This document shows positions 26,684-36,256 of a DNA stretch of 64,000 nucleotides, piece after piece. This stretch comes from Stieleria sp. JC731 (GTDB taxonomy: Bacteria > Planctomycetota > Planctomycetia > Pirellulales > Pirellulaceae), in contig NZ_JAJKFQ010000001.1 of NCBI RefSeq assembly GCF_020966635.1, forward strand, positions 124,001 through 188,000, written 5' to 3'. The translations under genes were made by a program, and so were the position numbers. Position 1 is the first letter of the stretch; each line of letters begins with the position of its first letter. The notes beneath the pieces were generated by a model. The model had not been told where the DNA came from and did not search any database. It was given only the letters and a program-made list of their open reading frames with translations.

Positions 26684-27715
26684 ATGAGGTTGCGAGTCGG
26701 ATTGATCGGTCTCGGCGAACAGTGGCAATCACGTTATCGCCCAGCTCTGCGAATGTTGGACGACCGATTTGACGTTCGTGCCGTCTACAGCACGATTTCA
26801 AAACTGGCCGAATCTACGGCAGAAGAGTTTCAAGCCGATCCCATCGACGGATACCGAAGCTTGGTCTACCGGTGTGATATCGATGCGGTCCTGATTCTTA
26901 AACAGTGCTGGCTGGGTTGGCTGCCAGCTCTGGCCGCCTGCCAGGCTGGAAAGGCGGTGTACTGGGGCGCCGGTTTGGATTTTGATCCCGTGGGCCAAAA
27001 ATCCGTTCGGCAGACGATCGAAAGCAGTGGCGTTGCCTTCATGGCGGAACTGCCAAGACGATTCGCCCCAGCGACGCTGCGGATGAAAGAACTGATTGCC
27101 ACACACCTGGGCGCACCTCGGCTAATCCGAGTTCACCGCCAAGCGATCTGTTCCGATAATTCGCCCCATCCGGGGCCTGCCACCTGTCGGACCGACGATA
27201 GCGAGCTAGTCGAGTTGGTTGATTGGTGTCGCTACATTGTCGGACGGTCGCCAACAGCAGTTAGCTCGGTTTGCAAAGAAGATCTCTTTCAATCGCTGAT
27301 CTTGAATTACGACCAGCAGGATTCCGGTTGTCGTACCACCAAAGACGGTGCGGACCAGTCAAAAGTTGATCGAGGTGCGATCGCCGAAATCGCAACCGAT
27401 AGCACACTTCCTGTTCAATGGAAGGAAGCGGCGAGTTTCCGTTCTCCTGCGGCGATGAAAGTCCAATGCGAAAACGGAGTCGCATTTATCGACCTGCCAA
27501 GCAATTTGGTTTGGTTTGATGACGCCGGTCGCCATGTCGAATCCTTGGAAACCGAGTCGCCTGTGGGTGAGCGAATGTTGCGACAGTTTCATCGCAGCGT
27601 GACCAGTTTGGTCCGCGATCTGACTGGGCTTGTCGATGCATACGAAGCCGCTGCGGTTGTCCAAGCGGCACGGCAAAGTCATGAAACTGGGTGTCGTGTC
27701 CCGTTGCCCGCCTAG
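26684..27715 (+). CDS. Gfo/Idh/MocA-like oxidoreductase
   Basis: This 343-aa NAD(P)-dependent oxidoreductase-like protein starts at the ATG 26684 with the Rossmann motif RVGLIGLGEQWQSRY (residues 3-17). Family features follow: the segment CDIDAVLILKQCW, and the hinge GKAVYWGAGLDFD, where the usual E-K-P motif is replaced. The C-terminal substrate domain is present and ends with AYEAAAVVQAARQSHETG, as in the family. The catalytic Lys of GFO/IDH enzymes (E-K-P) is not visible, so activity is doubtful and a structural or regulatory role is possible. It stands alone, with a long inverted repeat after its stop. Confidence 0.72.
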   Translation: MRLRVGLIGLGEQWQSRYRPALRMLDDRFDVRAVYSTISKLAESTAEEFQADPIDGYRSLVYRCDIDAVLILKQCWLGWLPALAACQAGKAVYWGAGLDFDPVGQKSVRQTIESSGVAFMAELPRRFAPATLRMKELIATHLGAPRLIRVHRQAICSDNSPHPGPATCRTDDSELVELVDWCRYIVGRSPTAVSSVCKEDLFQSLILNYDQQDSGCRTTKDGADQSKVDRGAIAEIATDSTLPVQWKEAASFRSPAAMKVQCENGVAFIDLPSNLVWFDDAGRHVESLETESPVGERMLRQFHRSVTSLVRDLTGLVDAYEAAAVVQAARQSHETGCRVPLPA

Positions 27716-27733
27716 GCTCTTCTGGTCAAACCA

Positions 27734-27786
27734 ACCAAGTGTCTTTCTCGCGCTGTAGCTTGATCACGCTTCGATAGACACTTGGT
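27734..27786. repeat. Perfect 11-bp inverted repeat between convergent genes
   Basis: The arms accaagtgtct (27734-27744) and agacacttggt (27776-27786) are exactly complementary, with a 31-nt spacer. It lies between the oxidoreductase stop (27715) and the minus-strand gene ending at 27838, so it could end transcription from either side. There is no T-run. Confidence 0.55.
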
Positions 27787-27837
27787 CAATACAAGGGCTT
27801 ACCAAGTATCCAGTTCTCCTTTAGTACACCGTGCTCC

Positions 27838-28152
27838 TTAATACACAGTGATCGCTCGGACACGTTCGAGCACGCCGTTGTAGTAAACCGATTCGCCGGG
27901 CCGGAATTGTCGGATGGGTTTGCACAGTTTTTCTGCAGACCAAAGCTGAACCGGACGGTCCTGGTGGACAACGACGATCTTTCCTGATCCCAGCAAGATC
28001 ATCAGTGCTTCACACTCCTGGAGCGATTGTGAACTGATCCGGCAAGCCGCGGGGCGACTGCTTGCGGGCAGGCTGTTCGCTGGCAAGCTTCTTTGCAATC
28101 GGTGATTGACTGGAAGTGTGTTCGGTCGTTCTGGCAATGTGGCGAGGCTCAT
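27838..28152 (-). CDS. Hypothetical small protein
   Basis: This 104-aa frame starts at an ATG at 28152 (the frame also opens at a TTG at 28173). The N-terminal half is Arg/Pro/Ser-rich. The C-terminal half reads like a folded domain (ALMILLGSGKIVVVHQDRPV, then FRPGESVYYNGVLERVRAI). I recognise no family. It is divergent from cpaF, and could be a real small gene or chance coding; the compact C-terminal pattern is the main argument for it. Confidence 0.4.
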   Translation of the reverse strand: MSLATLPERPNTLPVNHRLQRSLPANSLPASSRPAACRISSQSLQECEALMILLGSGKIVVVHQDRPVQLWSAEKLCKPIRQFRPGESVYYNGVLERVRAITVY

Positions 28153-28363
28153 GTCCAGATTGTTCCGCCGCAATTGACACCTTTGGTCTGGCGTGAATTA
28201 CCGAATTTCTATTCCCGTCAATCGGGCAGCGGTAATTTCCGTCCTATGTTTTCCCAGGGTCCGCGCCAGTTGACCCACTCGACCGGACGTCGCTGGGCGC
28301 GTAACCCGAACAACCGAAAAAAACGACACGGGTTTGCCGAAGGAAAGCAGCGAGAAACGAATC

Positions 28364-29680
28364 ATGGCCACGCGAACAATGCCAGGGCGAGCGGATAACC
28401 GCCAAGATCAATTCGAAGAGATCAAATCGCGAATTCACAGCAAGCTGGTCGATAAGCTTGACTTGTCTCGCGTCGGCGACATGCAGGGGGATGCCCTCAA
28501 ACGGGAAATCCGGGTCGTCATCGAGCACCTTTGTGATGCCGAAGACACACTTCTGAACCGTCAAGAACGCGAACGGATTGTCGACGAAGTTCTTGACGAA
28601 ACGTTCGGCTTGGGGCCGTTGGAGTTGATCTTAAAAGACCCCAAAGTCAGCGATATCTTGATCAACGGTCCGAAGAACATCTACGTCGAAAAGGGCGGTC
28701 AGATGCAGAAGACCGACGTCGAGTTTCGCGACGGAAAGCACCTCCTGCAGATCATCGACCGAATCGTCAGTAAGGTCGGTCGGCGTGTTGACGAAACCTG
28801 CCCGATGGTTGACGCGCGTTTGGAAGACGGCTCGCGGGTCAACGCGATTATTCCTCCGTTGGCACTCGATGGTGCCGCGGTCAGTATTCGTCGGTTCGGT
28901 AGCAACCCGTTGAAGCTGGAAGACCTGTTGAACTACAAGGCGTTCACGCCCGAGATGGTGATGTTGCTAGAAGGCTGCATCAAAGCTCGCTTGAACTGCA
29001 TCATCGCCGGCGGTACCGGTTCTGGTAAGACGACGTTGCTGAACACGCTGTCGTCCTTTATCGGCCATAGCGACCGTATCGTCACGATCGAAGACGCGGC
29101 CGAATTGCAGTTGCAACAGGATCACGTCGTTCGATTGGAAACACGCCCGCCGAACATCGAAGGCAACGGTGCGGTGACCGCGACGGACTTGGTGAAAAAC
29201 GCCCTGCGGATGCGTCCCGAACGGATCATCATCGGTGAATGTCGTGGTGGCGAAACGTTGGACATGTTGCAAGCGATGAACACCGGTCACGACGGTTCGT
29301 TGACCACGATTCACGCCAACACGCCTCGTGACGCGATCGCCCGTTTGGAGACGATGGTCATGATGGCCGGTTTCGAGTTGCCCGTTAAAGCGATTCGCCA
29401 ACAGATTTCCGGTGCGGTCGACGTCTTGATCCAAGCGAACCGTTTGCAAGGTGGTCCACGTCGTGTGACCGCGATCACCGAAGTCGTCGGTATGGAACAA
29501 GAAACGATCGTCCTGCAGGACATCTATCGCTTCGAGCAAAAAGGCATCGGCGAAGACGGTAAAGCTTACGGAACGTTCGAATGTTCGGGTGTCCGTCCGA
29601 GCTTTATGGACAAGCTGGAAGCGGCCGGCGTTCGGTTGCCTTCAAGTGCATTCCGTGAACGCACGATGATGCACGCCTAG
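28364..29680 (+). CDS. cpaF: Tad/Flp pilus assembly ATPase CpaF (TadA)
   Basis: This 438-aa hexameric secretion ATPase powers Flp pilus assembly at the inner membrane. I chose the ATG at 28364 ([11 protein letters not shown]), with aaggaaagcag upstream; the frame opens 30 bp earlier. The N-terminal helical region includes [19 protein letters not shown]. Walker A is GGTGSGKTT at residues 216-224 (Lys222). The Asp box follows ([13 protein letters not shown]), then the family signature VRLETRPPN, Walker B ([13 protein letters not shown]) and the His box [14 protein letters not shown]. tadB and tadC follow directly, giving a second tad block about 23 kb from the first. Confidence 0.96.
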   Translation: MATRTMPGRADNRQDQFEEIKSRIHSKLVDKLDLSRVGDMQGDALKREIRVVIEHLCDAEDTLLNRQERERIVDEVLDETFGLGPLELILKDPKVSDILINGPKNIYVEKGGQMQKTDVEFRDGKHLLQIIDRIVSKVGRRVDETCPMVDARLEDGSRVNAIIPPLALDGAAVSIRRFGSNPLKLEDLLNYKAFTPEMVMLLEGCIKARLNCIIAGGTGSGKTTLLNTLSSFIGHSDRIVTIEDAAELQLQQDHVVRLETRPPNIEGNGAVTATDLVKNALRMRPERIIIGECRGGETLDMLQAMNTGHDGSLTTIHANTPRDAIARLETMVMMAGFELPVKAIRQQISGAVDVLIQANRLQGGPRRVTAITEVVGMEQETIVLQDIYRFEQKGIGEDGKAYGTFECSGVRPSFMDKLEAAGVRLPSSAFRERTMMHA

Positions 29681-29757
29681 GTTATTTGTCCGACCGAGCC
29701 GATTTGCAAAGTCGACTCGACAATCATTCTGTTTCCCCACCACTTCTGCATATTCCC

Positions 29758-30735
29758 ATGACAGCGACCGTCATTCTTATTGCCGTTGGCGTCTTCGTTG
29801 CGTCACTTGTCGCCTTGGCGGCAAATGTCCTTGTGCCGGGCGGCGACAACACTGCAACCGAAGACAGACTTGCACAGATGGCATCGCGTCGTCGCGGCGG
29901 CGGCGGATCACATGGCGGTGAACAGGAATCCGGGTCGTTGCTGTTGGACGGTGGATTCGATGATGCGAAAGGTTTTCTTGGCAACATCGTTGAGAACCTT
30001 CCCGGCATCGGCGACTACTTGGACCAAGCCGACGTCCGAATGCCACCGGCCCAGTTCGCAATGATCTGCATGGGAGCGATGGGATTGGGCGTCGCGATCT
30101 GTCTTGCCAGCCCGTTTAAGCTGCTGGCCATTTTCGTCGGGCCAATGTTTGCCGCGGTGCCATTCGGATGGCTGATGCTCAAACGCCGAAGTCGGCTCAA
30201 TAAGTTCGGCAAGCAAATGCCCGAAGCATTGGAATTGCTTGGGCGTTCGCTACGTGCCGGTCACTCTTTGAACGCCGGGTTTGGGTTGGTTTCAAAGGAA
30301 ATGGAAGATCCATTGGCTCGCGAGTTCGGACGTGCGTTCGAAGAACAGAACCTTGGTATTCCGTTGGACGAAGCGATCGAGGACATGGCCAATCGTGTCC
30401 CCAATATGGACCTTCGATTCTTCGCGACCGCCGTTGTTTTGCAGCGGCAAACCGGTGGTGACTTGGCTGAAATTCTGGACAAAATCGGTCACCTGATTCG
30501 AGAGCGATTGCAAATCTTGGGGCAAATCCAAGCGTTGACCGGGGAAGGCCGGATGAGTGGTGCGGTGCTATTGGCACTGCCGCCGGTTTTGTTCTTGGTG
30601 ATGCTGAAATTGAACTACGAATACGTGATGATGCTGTTTACCGACGAAATCGGTCGGTACATGTTGGGCTTTGGATTGGTGACCCAGCTGATCGGTGCGA
30701 TCGTGATCAAAAAGATTATCACGATCAAAGTTTAG
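29758..30735 (+). CDS. tadB: Tad pilus inner-membrane platform protein TadB
   Basis: This 325-aa type II secretion F-domain protein works with TadC as the membrane platform that the ATPase acts on. The ATG at 29758 gives an immediate membrane helix (TATVILIAVGVFVASLVALA); the frame opens at a TTG at 29686. A soluble linker with DAKGFLGNIVENLPGIGDYL follows, then two central helices (about 100-140). The F domain has PEALELLGRSLRAGHSLNAGF and GGDLAEILDKIGHLIRER. The C-terminal helices lie at about 265-320. It begins 77 bp after cpaF and precedes tadC by 55 bp. Confidence 0.93.
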   Translation: MTATVILIAVGVFVASLVALAANVLVPGGDNTATEDRLAQMASRRRGGGGSHGGEQESGSLLLDGGFDDAKGFLGNIVENLPGIGDYLDQADVRMPPAQFAMICMGAMGLGVAICLASPFKLLAIFVGPMFAAVPFGWLMLKRRSRLNKFGKQMPEALELLGRSLRAGHSLNAGFGLVSKEMEDPLAREFGRAFEEQNLGIPLDEAIEDMANRVPNMDLRFFATAVVLQRQTGGDLAEILDKIGHLIRERLQILGQIQALTGEGRMSGAVLLALPPVLFLVMLKLNYEYVMMLFTDEIGRYMLGFGLVTQLIGAIVIKKIITIKV

Positions 30736-30790
30736 ACATCCATCCAACCAACACACACTGGCAATCAATGCCCCTGATTCGGACAATGCA

Positions 30791-31759
30791 ATGAACTTGT
30801 TACTGGCCATCTCAATCGACCCGATCTACTTGACCGCAGGCGCGATCTTCGCCTTTGTGACAATTGGCATGTGGTTCGCCCTAACACGGATCACCGGTGA
30901 TGACAAACCTCGCGCCGAAGCGAGGCTTGACATGATGCGTAAACGTCGTGCGAGTGGCCAAGCCGCTGCCGATGGCAATCGCTCAAAGAACGAGGCTCTG
31001 ACCGCATACTTGGAACGTGCCGCTTCACCGCTGGCTGACAAAGTTAGTGGTAACGAAAAGGAAATGGGGCAGCTCCGTGAAAAGCTGATGAACGCTGGCT
31101 TCCGCCGCGAAGCCGCACCGGTGGTCTTTAAAACGATCCAGCTGGGCACCGCCGCATTCGGATTGTTTGTCGGCAGCACCTACGGATTCTTCGCCAACGG
31201 CTTCGGCCAGGACATGATCATCAAGGTCGGTGGCGGATTGATTATCGGTTTCATGATCCCCAAGTTCTCGCTTGATTTCATCGCGAAGAAGCGAATGGAA
31301 AAGATCTTCTTGGGACTGCCTGATGCACTCGACTTGATGGTCGTTTGTGTTGAAGCCGGTTTAGGGATGGACCAAGCGCTGCGTAAGGTCGCCGAAGAAA
31401 TGGAAAAGAGCCACAAAGAGATCGCCGAAGAATTCGGGATCGCAAACAAGCAATTGCAGCTAGGCCGAACACGAAACGAAGTGTTGCAAGCGCTGGGCTT
31501 CCGCAGCGGTGTTGATGACCTCAAACAGCTCGCTTCGATCTTGATTCAGGCTGACAAGTTTGGCTCGTCGATCGCGTCCGCTTTGCGAGTCCAGAGTGAC
31601 GCGATGCGAACACGTCGACGTCAGATCGCCGAAGAGAAAGCGGCGAAGACAGCGGTGAAAATGATCTTCCCGCTAGTCTTGTTCATTTTCCCTGGCATCT
31701 TCGTGGTTCTAGTCGGTCCTGCCGGTATCAGCATGTATCGAAACATGTTGAGCCAGTAA
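30791..31759 (+). CDS. tadC: Tad pilus inner-membrane platform protein TadC
   Basis: This 322-aa partner of TadB carries a second F domain. It has an N-terminal membrane segment (PIYLTAGAIFAFVTIGMWFA), a central pair of helices (about 115-160), and the F-domain pattern PDALDLMVVCVEAGLGMDQA with DLKQLASILIQADKFGSSIA. A final helix is in MIFPLVLFIFPGIFVVLVG. It is the last gene of the cpaF-tadB-tadC unit and is closed by a strong terminator. No Flp pilin, TadG-like pseudopilin or TadD gene is visible in the window. Confidence 0.93.
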   Translation: MNLLLAISIDPIYLTAGAIFAFVTIGMWFALTRITGDDKPRAEARLDMMRKRRASGQAAADGNRSKNEALTAYLERAASPLADKVSGNEKEMGQLREKLMNAGFRREAAPVVFKTIQLGTAAFGLFVGSTYGFFANGFGQDMIIKVGGGLIIGFMIPKFSLDFIAKKRMEKIFLGLPDALDLMVVCVEAGLGMDQALRKVAEEMEKSHKEIAEEFGIANKQLQLGRTRNEVLQALGFRSGVDDLKQLASILIQADKFGSSIASALRVQSDAMRTRRRQIAEEKAAKTAVKMIFPLVLFIFPGIFVVLVGPAGISMYRNMLSQ

Positions 31760-31783
31760 AAAGATCGACAGTCTTTGCCCACT

Positions 31784-31820
31784 TCGCTGTGTAGGATTTA
31801 CCTGCACAGCGATTTTTTTT
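31784..31820 (+). terminator. Rho-independent terminator after tadC
   Basis: The stem tcgctgtg (31784-31791) pairs with cacagcga (31805-31812), extended inside by agg/cct, and is followed by eight T (31813-31820). It lies 24 bp past the tadC stop and just before the convergent 933-aa protein gene. Confidence 0.93.
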
Positions 31821-31834
31821 GGGCGGAAGGGCTA

Positions 31835-34636
31835 TCAGCGAGCTGGTTTGCGGGCCACCGTCATTCGCCCGTCAACGACCAAACGATCGGTGTACTGTGT
31901 CATCGTGAATCGTCCTCCCCGAAACCAATGTAGTAGCGGCGAAACGTAATCAGGCGGTGGTAGCTCGCTAGGCGCCGGGCCGTTCCAAGCGGTGCTTTCC
32001 CAACGTTTGCGTTGTGGGTTGTATTCGTACTGTCCACCGAGGCTGCACTGAAGATCAGCGTCGAGGACTTGTCGAACACGGGTGAACGCGTCTTCGGGGG
32101 CTACATCAAGTTGCCGCGTCAGCAAGTTCAGGAAGTCAGCACCGGCTACGCTACTTCGTGCAGCCCGCTGGTAGAGTTGGTTGTTGACCCAACCTTCCAG
32201 CTGGCTCCCTAGGAGGCTTCCGATGTGTCCACGGACGGTAGCCGCTTCGGGGACTTCGGTGGCTTCAAGGAATGGCAATGTTGATGTCAGGACTTCGTCT
32301 TGAAAAGACAACACACTGAATCCGCCACCGCTATAGCGATACAAACCACCGATCAATCGACTCATGCCGGGGCCGACAGGGCGGCCGCGGCCAAGGCCCA
32401 AAGGTAGGCGATCCAGGGCTCCAGGTTGCGGCCAGGCACCGAGGTAGCCCGGAAGGCTTTTAAGGGATCGATAGATGTTTAGCAGCCCATCGAAGTCTTC
32501 CGGTTCCGGCGGAAAGTTATCTTTGATGCCAACGAACAGATGGGTCGCCGGTCCGATTTGTTCGCTAGCGACGTGAGCTTGCAAAGTGACAATGTCGTCC
32601 GGTGCCGAACGGATCGCAACTTTGGTCGGTGGTCCGAGCTGCTTCGCCCACTTACCGTATTTTTCAGGTGTCAAAGGCGCGATTTCCGCATGGATGTTAA
32701 TTCGTTCCAGGGACGGGCTTCCGGGGACATCGTCACGTCGAAGTGCGACGATAATCGGGTCCATTTGCGGAAACCGCTCGCTGTACTCGTTCGCGATCGA
32801 GTTGTACCACTCTGCTTCTTGTGCGGTCACCTTTTCGATTTCCACGTCGGCGATCGGCAAGAATGATCCTCTGCCGCCCCGCATCGTGTCGATCACGCGT
32901 TCTCCGATCGTCACGATGCCACTGCCGTCAGGACGTTTTCCGAACGAGAGCGGCAGGAAGCCTTCTTCGATCAATTCTTCTACGCTAAGCGTGGTCGAGC
33001 TTGCATCGTTGGATTCGGATGCAGCCGCCAAGCGGGCAAGGTGGACCAGCGAGACATCGCTTTCGGCTGCCGATCGCCGACGTAGTTCGATCATGTACTC
33101 CGGCGATACTAGCCCTTGCAGCATCTGAGGCGAAAAGTATGCAAAGATCGTGTCGTCTCGATCAACAGGAACAAGCGATCGGGATAATCTGAAAGACGGT
33201 GTCTTGGCGAGTGATTCACCGCTCTTGCTGACTTCGAAGAATCGCTTTACCAGCGTCTTACTGTTGGTGATTAAGAAGTAGCCGTTGTCTTCGGCAAGAA
33301 ACGACCGAATCGAGTTGTCCGTCTTGGACAGAAAGGAAACTTGATGCCCATCGACATCGATCTGTTTCAATGTGATTTTGTCATCACTGGATGCACGTGT
33401 GGATCGATCGTTGTTAAGCGATGATCGCAGCAGGAAAGCGTTGCTGGCTTTCAAGATCACGCCCATCGATGCGCCATCATTGGTAAACAGGTCACGGCCG
33501 ATGACTGCTTGGTCTTCGACGACGCTTGCGCCTAGCATTCGCGATAGCTGATTAATTTGCGTCGCAATTTGGTTCTGAAACCTTTCGGTCGATTTGTTCA
33601 CAGTGCCGCGCAGTGTGATCATGCGACCGATGTCACCACCATACTCTTCGGCCAGATCCAAAAACCATAGGTAATTATTGAATGATCCGAACCGGATATA
33701 GAAACATTCCGGAGGCACATGCCCGGCAATCGATTCGGTGACCGTTGATTCGTCAACGGTGGGTAACGCAGTGTCCTGCCAACGAGGTGGCGATGGTAAT
33801 GGAACGGTCGCATTGGGTGATGCGTTGGGGCCCGGCTGATTGTTGTCGTTCAAGCCTGCAGACGTTCGCCGAAAGATTTCTTTGGTGACTTCTTCAGCGC
33901 CCGTTAGATACTTCAGCGTTTCGAGCAGGGGATCAGATTTTTCACTCGGCGCGATAAACCAATCGGGAAGACCGTTGCCGGTGCGGCCGCTAAGCATCGC
34001 AACCAAGTACGTTTCAACCCACGGCGGATAGTCACCGTTATCAATGAACGACTTCGCTCGATCAATGTATGCGACCCACCATTGATTCAGCGCCGTCGCA
34101 TGCAGGGCCGGATCAAGCTTTGGGACCAATTCATAGGTGCCAATGGTTCCCGCGTCGTCAGCCAGCTCAACAGTTAGTGGCGCATCGCCTGTGAATAGAA
34201 ACGTTGCACGCCGAGCAACAATTTGCGTTGTCGGTTGATTGTCATCTGTCAGTTCTTTGATCAGTTTTCCCAATCGTCCCAGCAATCGACCGTTTCCGGG
34301 TTGGGGGACCGGACGCTCACTCGCAGGTGTGATGGGAATTTCAATGTCTTCGGTGATCGGATAGTGGATTCGCCCTGAATCACTGGTTACCGCCAAGGGC
34401 CTAGGGGTTTGGCCAACCAAGGGGACCGCGAGCGGGATTTCCACAATGGCAACGCCATAGCGATGTGAGTTTTCGGTCGGGACCGACGTTCCACCGTTTC
34501 TGGGGGCGGCGAGTGCCGAGGCTAAAACTTCGACCGCCTGGGAGGGTTTTGAGGTGGCAATGAATGTGACGACAATCATGCCGAATGCAAAAATGGCAAA
34601 CTGCACGGGGCGGCGGGGCGATGGATGAAAGGGCAT
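31835..34636 (-). CDS. Large exported protein of unknown function
   Basis: This 933-aa protein has an N-terminal signal sequence (FAIFAFGMIVVTFIATSKPSQA, about 13-34). A Pro-rich linker precedes the stretch GRLLGRLGKLIKELTDDNQP. A long alpha/beta region includes CFYIRFGSFNNYLWFLDLAE and LRGTVNKSTERFQNQIATQ. Near the C-terminus are FVGIKDNFPPEPEDFDGLLN and GQYEYNPQRKRWESTAWNG. It looks like a planctomycete-specific exported protein. It is divergent from argH and convergent with tadC. I do not recognise a characterised family and infer no function. Confidence 0.6.
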   Translation of the reverse strand: MPFHPSPRRPVQFAIFAFGMIVVTFIATSKPSQAVEVLASALAAPRNGGTSVPTENSHRYGVAIVEIPLAVPLVGQTPRPLAVTSDSGRIHYPITEDIEIPITPASERPVPQPGNGRLLGRLGKLIKELTDDNQPTTQIVARRATFLFTGDAPLTVELADDAGTIGTYELVPKLDPALHATALNQWWVAYIDRAKSFIDNGDYPPWVETYLVAMLSGRTGNGLPDWFIAPSEKSDPLLETLKYLTGAEEVTKEIFRRTSAGLNDNNQPGPNASPNATVPLPSPPRWQDTALPTVDESTVTESIAGHVPPECFYIRFGSFNNYLWFLDLAEEYGGDIGRMITLRGTVNKSTERFQNQIATQINQLSRMLGASVVEDQAVIGRDLFTNDGASMGVILKASNAFLLRSSLNNDRSTRASSDDKITLKQIDVDGHQVSFLSKTDNSIRSFLAEDNGYFLITNSKTLVKRFFEVSKSGESLAKTPSFRLSRSLVPVDRDDTIFAYFSPQMLQGLVSPEYMIELRRRSAAESDVSLVHLARLAAASESNDASSTTLSVEELIEEGFLPLSFGKRPDGSGIVTIGERVIDTMRGGRGSFLPIADVEIEKVTAQEAEWYNSIANEYSERFPQMDPIIVALRRDDVPGSPSLERINIHAEIAPLTPEKYGKWAKQLGPPTKVAIRSAPDDIVTLQAHVASEQIGPATHLFVGIKDNFPPEPEDFDGLLNIYRSLKSLPGYLGAWPQPGALDRLPLGLGRGRPVGPGMSRLIGGLYRYSGGGFSVLSFQDEVLTSTLPFLEATEVPEAATVRGHIGSLLGSQLEGWVNNQLYQRAARSSVAGADFLNLLTRQLDVAPEDAFTRVRQVLDADLQCSLGGQYEYNPQRKRWESTAWNGPAPSELPPPDYVSPLLHWFRGGRFTMTQYTDRLVVDGRMTVARKPAR

Positions 34637-34785
34637 TCGATAGCTTGACTCTGACGTATTTAAGACGCCCGCTCGCCAGAATTCATGCTCTGGACGATAC
34701 TAACGAGGGCGTACTGGCGGCACCGTTTACCGCTGGCATATCGACGGCATTATCCCCCAGCACACCAACTTTGGATAGGCAAACC

Positions 34786-36165
34786 GTGGACAGTCCCTCT
34801 CGTAGTGGTGTTTTTCAGTCCAGCACCGACGCCCGTTTGGAAGCATTTGCGGAATCAATTAGCTTCGACAAGCGGCTGTATCGACAAGATATTCGCGGTT
34901 CGATCGCCCATGCCGAGATGCTCAAAAACGTCGGTTTGATTGAAGAAGACGATTTCGCAAAGATCCGCGACACTTTGCGGCAAATCGAAACGGAAATTGA
35001 AGCGGGTGACTTTCCGATCCGTTTGGAATTGGAAGACATCCACATGCATATCGAGTCCGTTTTGATCGAGCGGATCGGCGATATCGGGCGAAAGTTGCAT
35101 ACCGCTCGCAGCCGCAACGATCAGGTCAGTACGGACGCCCGAATGTGGATTCGCGAGCAACTTGATCACGTTTCCACGCTTCTAGAAGAACTGCAAAAGG
35201 CATTCTTGGGCCGCTGCGAAGGCGACTTTGATGTAATCTTGCCCGCGTATACCCACCTGCAACGTGCCCAACCGGTTCTGGCTCCGCACTACTGGTTGGC
35301 CTACGTCGAAAAGTTCCAGCGTGATCGCGATCGACTGGCCGATTGCCGAACCCGTGTCAATCAATGCCCCTTGGGTGTCGCTGCGGTTGCAGGGACGACA
35401 TTACCGATCGATCGCCAGCAGACGGCGAAGGCACTCGAATTTGACGGTGTCACCGCGAACAGCTTGGACACCAGTAGCGACCGAGACTTCATCATCGAAA
35501 GTGCATTCGTGCTTTCGATGATCGCTTCGCACCTTTCCGGCTGGGCCGAAGAATGGATCTTGTGGAGCACCGTGGAGTTTGGCTTTATCAAGATGCCGCA
35601 TCAGTTCTGTACCGGCAGCAGTATCATGCCGCAAAAGGTCAATCCAGATACTCTGGAACTGACGCGGGGCAAATCAGCACGTGTGATGGGGAACTTGCAA
35701 ACCTTAATGTTGTTGGTCAAGAACTTGCCACTTGCCTACAACCGTGACCTGCAAGAAGACAAGCCGCCATTGTTCGATTCGTTCGATACCATCACCGCAA
35801 TGTTGGAATTGGCTATCCCAATTGTTGCCGGAAGCGAGCTGCAGCGTGAGCGTATCACCGCGCGTATCGAAGAGGGCTATCTTGATGCGACCACATTGAT
35901 GGAATGGCTGATCAAGAAAGGCATTCCTCAGCGAACAGCGCACCATGCTGTCGGTGCGATCGTCGGCGCAGCGATGGAAAAGAAAATTCCGTTGGCTGAG
36001 TTGCCGATTAGCGAGATGCAAAAGCACGCCTCCCAAGTTGATGAATCAATTTTGGAAAGCCTTGGGACAAGCAACGCGGTTGCCGCATTTGTTAGCTATG
36101 GGTCGACCGCCCCAAGCGAAGTCCGTCGGCAGATCAATCTTTGGCAAGAAAGATTGTCCGGATAG
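34786..36165 (+). CDS. argH: Argininosuccinate lyase
   Basis: ArgH cleaves argininosuccinate to arginine and fumarate, the last step of arginine synthesis in the cytoplasm. I chose the GTG at 34786 (459 aa, the normal length): the product then starts VDSPSRSGVF, and the first conserved block follows (FAESISFDKRLYRQDIRGSI). The frame extends upstream into the divergent gene, but that part has no family match. The fumarase/aspartase-family signature GSSIMPQKVNPD lies at residues 277-288, and TARSRNDQVSTDARMW and YTHLQRAQPV are also typical. The gene is alone and ends with a terminator at 36216. Confidence 0.95.
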   Translation: MDSPSRSGVFQSSTDARLEAFAESISFDKRLYRQDIRGSIAHAEMLKNVGLIEEDDFAKIRDTLRQIETEIEAGDFPIRLELEDIHMHIESVLIERIGDIGRKLHTARSRNDQVSTDARMWIREQLDHVSTLLEELQKAFLGRCEGDFDVILPAYTHLQRAQPVLAPHYWLAYVEKFQRDRDRLADCRTRVNQCPLGVAAVAGTTLPIDRQQTAKALEFDGVTANSLDTSSDRDFIIESAFVLSMIASHLSGWAEEWILWSTVEFGFIKMPHQFCTGSSIMPQKVNPDTLELTRGKSARVMGNLQTLMLLVKNLPLAYNRDLQEDKPPLFDSFDTITAMLELAIPIVAGSELQRERITARIEEGYLDATTLMEWLIKKGIPQRTAHHAVGAIVGAAMEKKIPLAELPISEMQKHASQVDESILESLGTSNAVAAFVSYGSTAPSEVRRQINLWQERLSG

Positions 36166-36215
36166 ACCCGCTTAAGGCGATCACTTGGTTTCGCTTTGTT
36201 TTTAAATCACGTCGC

Positions 36216-36254
36216 AAAATGCATTCGTCTTTCGGCGAGTGCATTTTGTTTTTT
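36216..36254 (+). terminator. Rho-independent terminator after argH
   Basis: The stem aaaatgcattcg (36216-36227) pairs with cgagtgcatttt (36236-36247) with one wobble, around an 8-nt loop, followed by a T-rich run. It sits between argH and the convergent DinB-like gene, and may work in both directions. Confidence 0.88.
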
Positions 36255-36256
36255 CT

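Noticed and set aside
34585-34785. N-terminal extension of ArgH to 34585
   Set aside because: It would overlap the start of the divergent gene, and the normal 459-aa protein starts at the GTG at 34786.
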